Below, in pieces: positions 55,359 through 64,000 of a stretch of 64,000 nucleotides of DNA. Position 1 is the first letter of the stretch. Every line of letters begins with the position of its first letter. The position numbers were made by a program, and so were the translations under genes. The DNA is from Lineus longissimus (Eukaryota; Nemertea; Pilidiophora; Heteronemertea; Lineidae): positions 11,410,109 through 11,474,108 of the forward strand of contig NC_088325.1 in assembly GCF_910592395.1 (NCBI RefSeq), read 5' to 3'. The notes beneath the pieces were generated by a model. The model saw nothing but the letters and a program-made list of their open reading frames with translations, searched no databases and was not told where the DNA came from.

Positions 55359-57630
55359 CGTTCTTTCTCTGACTCTTTTTAGTGTTATGAAACCTTTGGA
55401 AGACCCCTCGATTCATGAGGCAAATAACATGGCAAGTTAAAGCGGGAACAAATGTTTATGCTGTTTCATTAAAATATGCCAACGTAAAAGAATGGTGTAT
55501 CCAGGCTGCTGTATTGGTAGCAACATAATATCATTGGCAAGAACATTTTACTCCATAATTCTCACCATTCTAACCATCGCGTGCCGAACATCCACTCGTC
55601 AGCGAAAAAAAAGGGGATAAATTAGAATGGTTTTATCAAAATCCAGTGAATATATTCAACTGAAATATATTTTTCCAGTATTGAGTGTATGCAGATTTAC
55701 ACGATGATGATGTGACAAATGAAAATAATTTCCATCCGCAAATCTGCGCTAGGGAGCTGAAACCTTGGGACACCCTAATCTGAGAGCCAAGAGCCAAGAG
55801 CCAAGACTCTATTTAAGAGCCAAGTGCCACCAGGAAAGCCACGAGCAAAGAAAAAATATAGGCGAATCAATATAATTATTATTTTTGGGAGTACGAAGCC
55901 CGCAGGTACTTATGAATAACGTTTTTTTTAACCGTTGATGACGTTGTAACCATTTTTTATCGTGCTATCGTTACGTTGCCTGTACAACACGGTGTACATT
56001 GTGCCTGCACTTCATACACTCTGTACAATCACACGTGTTTATCATCCGGGCCGTCAACAATGGATCCGGATGGGGATGTCAGCTTCGAGACGAAGATTAG
56101 CAACAAGTTTGAATGTTTACATTGTTTAACTCAAAGATGCGCGCCTTAGAGTTTTTAATTCTATGCTGTGGCTCGGTGCAGTTGAGGGACAAAAACGTTT
56201 TGAGCATGCGCAAAATAACTATTCTGATCTTCGGATACATCCTGACGTAACCAGTGCGTCTTTCACAGCCGGATGCTGAATTTAGCCCGTCCGCGTTGGC
56301 TGCGAAAGCTCGTTACAGGGCGGCCCATAACAACTTATTTGCCCTCTCTTGGGGACCAGATTTAGAAAAGGGAATTGATATCATGTCACTCAAAAATATC
56401 AACATTTAGATGTAAAACAGTGTCCCTATCGCATATCACACATTGGGAATATGCAAGATCTGAAAACACCACGCGTAACAACGATACGGATACGCAATAC
56501 GGGCATGAATTTTGAACTTGCCGAAAGTCCCTAATACTGGAAGGGAGACGAGTTGGGGTGATTAGCATTATCTATTGAACAGGTGGGTGTATGGCCAGGG
56601 GGTGGAGCATGATCTCCTGGCCTTCGGTATCAAATCAGGACGGATGCTGCATATCGCAAGAATCCGAACATAAATGAGAATGTGTGCCTGCGTGATGTTA
56701 CACGTTGCTTCGAGTTGATTTCACCGGGATTGAAAGAAACTAAAAACAATAGATTACAACAAGCCTGTGGAGTTCTGACACTTACATTGGATACGCTATT
56801 AGCGTTGTTCTCATCCCCATGGTAGGCACAATGATGTTGTCTTCTTCGGGGGTTTACTACTCCATGGATCCACTTCTAGTTTCCTCTTATTCTGTGATGA
56901 AATAGATGTAGGCTCGTTTTATCGTTGTCTGCATGTGCTCTGTAGATTTAGGTACATGTAGATGATATCATCGTGGCAGAGCCAGCACAGCAGGATGCAA
57001 GATCTCGCAATCCCCGCAGACCAGAAATTGATTGATTAAGATTACAAAACAAGTTTCTCTCAACGCCTTCCCCAGCAGTCAAAGGGAAAACATCGTTGAT
57101 GATTTCTTATCGCTGAAAATTTCTTTAGTGCTGATAAGCCGTAATTTTGACAAATATTATAGTTTTTACTTGTACTATTTTCAGCATAATTAGCACTCCG
57201 CACGACTTTTTATTACATGAGTTGCGTTTCTTTCAATATCTGAGTTAGCCAGTGTCCAAATAAGCATGCTTATTATGAATAAACATTCTGTGACGACACT
57301 CTGTTTCTGCCTTATCTTGTTTTATGGATTCACGCTCCACTCAAAAGAGAATTGTACATAAACTCAACTTGCAAAGGTTTTCAGCGAAATATAATGTCAT
57401 TCCCCATGATTCTATTAAATGGTCAACATGTGTTGTTGGCCATTTCCTCTAAAGAATTCATACCGAACTGGTGGTAAAGGGAAAGGGTCAAGCTGAAAAA
57501 CAGGGCGAAACACAAGCGGCAGCGGAGGTTTTGGGTAAATGTCAGCTCAACCCCATACCCAAGTAGTTGTTGGTGACGCAACCAATACCGATTATACAGA
57601 TTTTGCACCGATAGTGAAAATCATCAGCCT
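55359..57630 (+). other. Gene B 3'UTR and intergenic DNA
   Basis: No gene found. There are four or five copies of GAGCCAA at about 55781-55829. AATAAA at about 57277 is a possible polyadenylation site. Confidence 0.5.
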
Positions 57631-58131
57631 TTTGTGGTCAGTACTGTGTCTGAATACCCCACTTTCACACTTTCCTATAGGCCCTTGCTTGCTGAATTTG
57701 TAGGCCCTTCTTTTTGGCCTCACTTTGAGTTGTCAGAAAGATTCCAACGAAGATGTCGGAGGCCATTGGAGGCATGGGCTTTTCTCCCGAAATTTCAAAA
57801 TTTAGCTTAATTCTGGTAAGAAAACACCTTAAATTCTCTCTTGTTATAGAGTTTGAGCTAAAGTAGACACGTTTGAAAGTTAAGCAGCGCGCCAATCGTG
57901 GTGTCATTTTTGTCCAGCAAAAGCTTTGGTGAGAATACCTTCCCAACATGTTACGTAACTTGGGCTCCTCACGGCGGATTACCAAAGAAAGAACATTGTT
58001 CATAACGAGGTAACACAGGCCTAGACTGCATATATATTGTGTTGGCTGAAGCTGTCTACCAGAGGGACTAGAAGTTCTGGATATTTTCGATTGAATTAAT
58101 ATGGACAGCAACCCAGAGCCGTATTTAACTT

Positions 58132-58151
58132 GGGGGGGGGGGGGGGGGGGG
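58132..58151. repeat. G homopolymer (20)
   Basis: A run of 20 G. Confidence 0.8.
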
Positions 58152-58695
58152 CAGCAGAACAACTTTTTGTCCAATGGGCCCAAACCTGCATGAAAACACG
58201 TTTTTGGCGACGTCTGGGGTGGCAGTTACCGCCTGCCCCTCCCCCAACCGCTGTTAATAATATGGCCCTGCAACCTTAAAAAACTCACCGTTGCAGTTTC
58301 TGTAGTTGTGTAGATAAGAATATATGCACCCACTCAGAAAAAAGGCTTTTGAGCTTTTCGACTAACAGAAATGTGCTCCTCGTTGAACTTAGCGAAATGG
58401 AAAAAAAAGAAGCTGGGCCACCTAAGAGGTCTTTGAGCATCTCAAATACCATTCCGTTTTTAATTTTCTCTAAAACCACCCCCGGGTGCTTATTTGCGTT
58501 GGCCAGAACCTTCCTGGAGCACGATTTGACGTCACTCTTATCACAAATAGAATTTCTCGCAGAGCAGAATTAAGACCAATGAAACCATAGGAACCCTACG
58601 TCGTTCATAATAACTGATGGTCCATGAAAAAGAAATAGACCTTCATCCTCGTTGTACGTCATGACATGCAATGCATTGTCCTTCCATAGCATCAA

Positions 58696-58932
58696 CCAAA
58701 GTTTGAAGGACAGTTTAGAGACTGCGCCACCAACTCTGAATGGTCTGGCATCCATAATGAAGCAATGACAGGTTCTGTCATCATTTGGCACGATATCAAT
58801 TGCAAAGTCGCTGATATTTGATGACCCTATCATATATTTCCTATTTTTGGAGTAGGGTGTACGTACCATGATTTGTGTCCTACCACGAGACCTACGCACG
58901 ACGAAATTACTCGGCAGGGATTGGTGATCCAC
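58696..58932 (-). pseudogene. Possible Ig V-set exon relic, unit 2 copy
   Basis: The minus-strand frame reads SSNISDFAIDIVPNDDRTCHC and continues into a G-strand-like stretch (DARPFRVGGAVSKLSFKLW), as in the first Ig domain of nephrin/Kirrel-like proteins. The Tyr before the F-strand Cys is Cys. No clear splice donor follows and the upstream half of a domain is not readable, so I call it a relic with low confidence. Confidence 0.38.
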
Positions 58933-59178
58933 TCTGCAAGGCGGCTTGCGATGTGATGATCATTTTCCATCCTGGGGTGAGTTTCCGTGTGAGTCATGTG
59001 TAAAATCCTTGTGTTTGAGATTGTAATCCACCACGAGACCTACATACGGCGAAATTAGTCGGCAGGGATTGGTGATCCACTCTGCAAGGCGGCTTTGCGA
59101 CGTGATGATCATTTTCCATCCAGAGATAGGTTTTCGTGTGAGACATGTGTAGAATCCTTGGGTTTGAGATTTTAATCC
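58882..59178. repeat. Local tandem duplication, 148-bp period
   Basis: The stretch beginning ACCACGAGACCTACG at 58882 recurs at 59030. Unit 1 has only one copy, so it arose after the segmental duplication or was lost there. Confidence 0.85.
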
Positions 59179-59763
59179 CGTAATCCGGAAATCCCGATGA
59201 ACATTTGGCATTTTTGAAATCCCAGAATTATTAGTTCCAATTTTGAATTTTCGAGCGAAATGTGACCACACAACGTATCGATATCCTTCGGATTTAAGGT
59301 CTCTGAATCAAGAGTCGGTAAGGGGTCTAGGTATAGAAGAGGGAACAAAAATCCAAAGAGTTCTCTAAGGCAGATAATCTATACTTTCAAAGGAATTGTG
59401 GTGGTACCCTTCCCACGAACTATTCGATCGCCAACGATAGAGTGGTGAGCGCCCCGGGGAGCGCCCACGATAATGCATTTGTGTCAGTCGGTTGATTTTG
59501 CTTTGCATTGACATGTGGGGTAGAGTGATATCTTGGGCGATAGTGTCGGCATTCATACTTGGACTTGCAGTGAACGACCTTTCGCGATCCAAGGAAAATT
59601 TCCAACTTCAAATCATCGTCTGCACGAATAACTTGATCACACAGCAATTTTCCATACGCTACGGAAATAATGCGCATCAAACAATAAAAAATTACTTCGT
59701 TTTAGGAAGAAATATTTAAGACAGATACGTGAAATGTAATTGAATAAGACAACCTTTTTTGAA

Positions 59764-60010
59764 ACTCGGCTGGACTCTATAAAGGAGACTCGGCTTGACT
59801 GTATAAAGGGAACTTGGGTTGACTGTATAATGGGACCCGCCTTGACTTTATAAAGGCGACTCAGCTTAACTCTAAAAAGGATACTCGGCTTGACTGTATA
59901 AATAAAACTTGGCTCCACTTGACTGTTTAAAGGGAACCTGGCTTGATTATGAAGGGCGACCTGGCTTAACTCTAAAAAGGAGACTCGGCTTGAGTGTATG
60001 GAGGAGACTC
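59764..60010. repeat. Minisatellite, about 25-bp unit (unit 2 copy)
   Basis: The same ACTCGGCTTGACTGTATAAA-like unit as at 45986-46280, about nine copies. Here it follows directly the sequence that in unit 1 is separated from it by about 1.2 kb including the fold-back element. Confidence 0.83.
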
Positions 60011-60920
60011 CATCATTCATATCACTAGCGGAGCATTGTCGTCCAGTTTCTCTCACTTTGAACCGCATTGAGGAAATCAGGGGGCTTCTCCAGCCCTGCG
60101 AATCGAGCATTAAGCCTTGATTTCCTCAGAATCAGGTTACATAAAAAACTTAAATATGCCATTGGAACACATTTGATCAGTTATATTTGGCTATACTAAT
60201 TGGTCTTTCATCAAACATGCAGAAAAAAACTATCGGTTTTCCGTTGTCTCCTGCCTTATTGCTATTCATCTCATCGTTGGTCGATTATATCAATGCAAAT
60301 AATTTTCTTTCTGCTCGTTAAGGTTTTTTTGACCTCGTTTATCTTCTACATAATTTGGTCATTACCAGTTAAACATTACATCAGTGATGCATGGTCCATG
60401 AGTCACGACAAAAATATATTTTGGAAGAGAACCACTAGGCGAACAGTTATTTCTTTTCTTCACATAATAGGTATTCTTCTTCCTCGTTATGGACACATAT
60501 ATGGGCGTATTCTGTACATTCAGAACATTTGATTTTCATGCAAGCCTACGCACTATAACTCAGGATGGTTGCAATAATTATTCCCGGACTTGTGATTTTA
60601 AAATATATATATTTACGGATGTTCTAGTTATATGTAGTCCTCTTCAAAACATGTGCGTAATTAATCATCGTTAGTTGCTTTACATATAATCAATTGGAAT
60701 CAAAGGTCTTGATAGGATGCCAGAGTATCATTATAGCCGATTTGACTTTTTTAAAGTGGAGTTGTGCAAATTTCTGCAGTTTCGTCAATAGCATGATTGT
60801 TTTGATTTTTTTCCGTGCCCATTCTTAAGGAACGCCATCTGAAGTGTGATAATGTGAGGTCAACTAGGCCTGTCACCAAGGTCGTTTAAAAATGCTTCTT
60901 CCGTTGTTCTTTGCAGATTC

Positions 60921-60996
60921 ATGATCGACATGTATAGCGACCGATTTCCCTTCCTCCTACTCAGCCTGGGACTCCTCCTGGCGCAAATTTTACATG
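60921..60996 (+). CDS. Gene C exon: signal peptide
   Basis: Four bases after TTTGCAG; ends CATG before GTAAGT, phase 1. It encodes MIDMYSDRF and the hydrophobic core PFLLLSLGLLLAQILHG. Confidence 0.85.
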
Positions 60997-63930
60997 GTAA
61001 GTCATGCAGTCAACCCTCCTTCCTCCTACTCACCCTGGGACTTCTCCTGGTGGAACTCTTACAAAGTAAGTCATGCAGTCAACCTTCCTTTCTCCTACTC
61101 AGCCTGGGACCCCTCCTGGTGGAACTCTTACAAATCGAAGTCATGAAGTCAAACTTCCTTCCTCCTACTCAGCCTGGGACCCCTCCTGGTGAAACTCTTA
61201 CAAAGTAAGTAATGTAGTCAACCTTCCTTTCTCCTACTCAGCCTGGGACCCCTCCTGGTGGAATTCTTACAAAGTAAGTCATGAAGTCAACCGTCCTTCC
61301 TCCTACACAGCCTTGGATCCCTCCTGGTGGAACTCTAACAAAGTAAGTCATGAAGTCAACCTTCCTTCCTCATACTCAGCCTAGGACCCCTCCTGGTGGA
61401 ACTCTTACATGGTGAATCATGTAGTCAGCCTCCCTTCCTCCTACTCAGTCTGGGACTTCTCCTGGTGCAACTCTTACATGGTAAGTCATGCAGTCAACCT
61501 TCCTTCCTCCTACTTAGCCTGTGATCCCTCCTGGTAGAACTCTTACATGGTGAGTCATGCAGTCAAACACCCTTCCTCCTACTCGGCCTTGGACTCCTGT
61601 TGGTGCAACTCTTATACATCATGTGCATGGTAAGTTATGCGGCCGACTTGCTTTCCTCCTACCAAGCCTGGGACTCCTTCTTGTGAAACACTTACCTGGT
61701 AAGCCATGCAGTCAAACACCCTTCCTCATACTCGGCCTTGGACTTCTCCTTGGTGCAATACTTACCTGGTTAGTCATGCAGTCTATCTCTCTTCATTAAA
61801 ACCTTGAGAATTAGCCCGCTACGTAAATGTGGATACCCAAAAAAAATTTCCAGGGGAATCTGCAGCTTCCCTGAAAGAAACAGCCAGCATTGTAAACATC
61901 GCATCTACAGTACATGTATATGAAGTATAGCAACTTAGAGTTCGCCTGTATTAATAAGAAACACACTTCTATCATAAAATCGCCTAGTGGTCAGTACCAA
62001 AGCAGTGGAGTAGGACAAGCAACAGGAATTTCGAGTACAAGAAGGAAACATCAACTTGTCTCCCGTTAAGTTGAATTCTGAAACCTCAGATTTTGTCTTA
62101 GAGTTCTTCAAAGTGGGTATATGGATGTTTATGTGTTATAGAGTATCGTACCACTCAATCTGTTTCTTGTGGATGTTGATTTGCTCAATTTTCTTTTCAG
62201 GTGCTCTTGGAATAACTGTAAAAAATAGCCTCAGTAATTCACGTCCACGCCTCGGCGAAACGATAACGCTGGAGTGTAACATTGTTATTGGGACCGCCAA
62301 GAGTGTTACATGGTACAAGGACAGAGATGACACGCGAAAAACAGTTTATTTCACGCACAATTGTAGTGTTGTCGCATTCAAGTATAAATCAAGATCAAAA
62401 AACGTTCAGTGTGATACGCAGAATTATAATTTTCAATTAAGTGAAGTTCAACATTCGGACAGCGGGGAATGGCGGTGTGAGGCAGATGGAGAAGTGGCCA
62501 AACCACCGCTGGAATTAAATGTTTTAGGTAAGTTGCTTATAATAGTCGATCAATCCATTCATAGAGCACTTCAGTGGTGGCAGCAAATCTGCTGGGTATT
62601 GCACTTTCATTGATTAAATTAAATTGAAAATTGAAACACACACACAAATATTTCCTGGTTTTCAGAAGTGGCTGAAGGAGGTAGCAACTATTACCTGGGA
62701 AATATTCTAAGCAATTGAAGTTCGCCTTCTCGTGAAATAGCAGTTTTGGCGTTGATATGATGACACTAACTTTAAAATATGTTCGCCTCTGAATGAATGA
62801 CGCCTAATTTTTTCAAAATTCGAAATTAAAACACACGCATGATATTGACTGGGTGAGAGTTTTGTTGCGTATATTAAACATAGAATCTTGACCTCTGGTT
62901 CAAAATGGTCGATTGGACGGTCAAATAGGACAGCTCTGCTGTGGTCTTTTTGGTAAATGATTATGAAGTGCATCCATTGATAATGTTAACTTAATGTTTT
63001 TAAATTTCAGTTCCACCCCTCACCCCAACAGTTACAAATCCATCACCGGTGAAGGTCGGAGACAGTATAAAATTCACCTGCAATGCTGAAAATGAAAACG
63101 TCACACAACCAATCAGGTACCAGTGGACTAAAAATGGCAACAATGTCTTAACAAGGAATATTGAACCTGATGGTGCCTTGCTTCTTTCGTCTGTCAAAAA
63201 GTCAGATGCTGGGACGTATGTCTGTGTCGCACAAAATTATGCCGGATCTAAGGAAAGCGCGGAACAAGATTTTGTTGTTCACTGTGAGTATAGTTGTTTT
63301 GTACATTTAGTCCATTGAGGAATTGATACCGAACTGGCAACAATGGTTGTTTCACCTAACATGACGAGGATGGAGCTAAAATGTTTCCATAACCAAGGTG
63401 TTTTGCCGAGCTGTGTTGTGTGAGACAATGAATACCGACAATGAGCCATCAGTTTTTTTTCTTAAACGCCTCAACGTGATCACTCATATGTAACTATGAT
63501 TGCTCAATTTCTTGCGCAACCCAACCAGTTACCATGACTGCTGCCACCAAAATGAGCCACAGTGCATTATGCACACTGCAAACAGTGCCTTGTAAACAGT
63601 GAGGGAGCTTCTGTCATCATAATTTTGCCACTTTTTCAGCTGCATCCGAGTCTTTACAGATCAAGACAACCACGGCGTCAAATTCAAAAGAGGAAAAAGA
63701 AACGGAAACATTCACATGTGAAGCTATTGCCGACATTACGGTGACATCGGTGAAATTAATACGCCAGAATGGGACTACGAATGAGACGCTGATTGAGGCA
63801 AACAGTAGTGTTGTGACATTTCGCCGACAAATGATGCGACAGGATAACAAGGTGAAGTTCTATTGCGAAGCGACTTGGCCAGGAATTCCCAATTCGTTGT
63901 CGTCGAATGTCATCACATACAGCGTATCAT
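60921..63930 (+). CDS. Gene C: 5' half of a gene B paralogue (continues beyond the window), visible span
   Basis: Visible exons: 60921-60996 (signal peptide), 62201-62527 (Ig1), 63011-63283 (Ig2), 63640-63930 (Ig3), all joining in phase 1. The last donor is intact and unit 1 homology continues to the window edge, so more Ig exons, membrane helix and tail are expected to the right. Compared with gene B, Ig1 and Ig2 are strongly changed at protein level while Ig3 is almost the same. It is probably a surface receptor like gene B; whether its tail also has an ITIM cannot be seen. Confidence 0.86.
60944..61790 (+). repeat. Array of signal-peptide-core plus splice-donor units, about 12 copies (gene C)
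   Basis: Donor-like sites follow each copy at 60997, 61066, 61205, 61274, 61343, 61412, 61481, 61550, 61630, 61699 and 61769; the copy near 61136 has lost its donor (AAATCGAAG). Most spacings are 69 bp, that is 23 codons. The third copy has an inserted base, so the frame of the first exon closes at about 61208. The donors are GTAAGT in most copies, with GTGAAT, GTGAGT, GTAAGC and GTTAGT variants. Confidence 0.9.
62201..62527 (+). CDS. Gene C exon: Ig domain 1 (membrane-distal)
   Basis: Phase 1-1 exon, acceptor TTTTCAG, donor GTAAGT. It has TLECNIV, VTWYKD and DSGEWRCEA and the same extra Cys pair as gene B. Its changes relative to gene B cluster around the C-C' loop (DRDDTRK against DKYGPPK). 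Confidence 0.92.
63011..63283 (+). CDS. Gene C exon: Ig domain 2
   Basis: Phase 1-1 exon, acceptor TTTCAG, donor GTGAGT. It has KFTCNAEN, YQWTKNG and DAGTYVCVA. One codon (Asp) is inserted relative to gene B. Confidence 0.92.
63640..63930 (+). CDS. Gene C exon: Ig domain 3, lacking the core tryptophan
   Basis: Phase 1-1 exon, acceptor TTTTTCAG, donor GTAAGT. It has TFTCEAI and KFYCEAT, with Leu instead of Trp (SVKLIRQNG) as in gene B. The second half is identical to gene B apart from one base. Confidence 0.9.
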
Positions 63931-64000
63931 GTAAGTTGATTTCTCTTTGGCTGTTTTATATATTGTAAGCCGCCAACTTTTCACAAGCATTAATTTTTTT

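Larger units (their letters stand above)
57631..64000 (+). repeat. Tandem segmental duplication, unit 2 (contains the 5' half of gene C)
   Basis: Aligns with 43212-49824 and continues past the window end. The intron before Ig1 differs from unit 1 by roughly 6 percent by eye. It lacks the fold-back element, has an extra 148-bp local duplication and a three times larger signal-exon array. Confidence 0.9.

Overview
The window is genomic DNA of an animal. Its genes are split by GT-AG introns, nearly all in phase 1, and encode immunoglobulin-superfamily (IgSF) receptors. The intergenic and intron DNA is AT-rich and full of minisatellites, inverted-repeat elements and DIRS-type retrotransposons. 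The mix, with frequent ACATGTA words, suggests a marine invertebrate (lophotrochozoan, amphioxus-like or similar), but I cannot name the species. I saw no bacterial, CRISPR, tRNA or rRNA feature.

Layout. 1-3841: the 3' part of a DIRS retrotransposon (copy 1), cut by the window edge. 3842-15607: about 11.8 kb with no exon I can support; it holds a small inverted-repeat element, a perfect-looking hairpin and a 16-bp tandem repeat. 15608-39059: gene A (plus strand, 5' end missing), 13 exons giving 927 residues: four Ig domains, two fibronectin type III domains, a transmembrane helix and a long tail with many tyrosine motifs. Its large intron (22399-34036) contains a complete DIRS element (copy 2, 22891-29443) and a 10-unit minisatellite. 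39060-43211: 3'UTR and intergenic DNA. 47193-55358: gene B, apparently complete, nine coding exons and 739 residues: signal peptide, five Ig domains, transmembrane helix and an ITIM-bearing tail. 60921 to the window end: gene C, the 5' half of a close paralogue of gene B, with signal peptide and three Ig exons visible.

Genes B and C sit in a tandem segmental duplication (about 43.2-49.8 kb and 57.6-64.0 kb). Exons Ig4 and Ig5 of gene B are related to two exons of gene A, including their intron flanks. The cluster therefore looks like a family built by duplication and exchange of phase-1 Ig exons.

Three observations make the cluster the most interesting part of the window. First, the two membrane-distal Ig exons of genes B and C differ more than the intron next to them, and almost all changes are non-synonymous (27 to 3 in Ig1 by my hand count), while Ig3 is nearly unchanged. 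Second, the 3' end of the signal-peptide exon together with its splice donor has been amplified into an array with a period of 69 or 72 bp: 4 units in gene B and about 12 in gene C. Third, the tails of genes A and B carry ITIM-like tyrosine motifs. Together these fit a diversifying family of inhibitory or adhesion receptors of the allorecognition or immune type; this is inference from sequence only.

The two DIRS copies are in the same orientation and differ at only about a dozen positions over 3.8 kb. Copy 2 shows inverted terminal repeats, an internal complementary region matching both outer ends, and a one-base insertion that breaks its reverse transcriptase frame.
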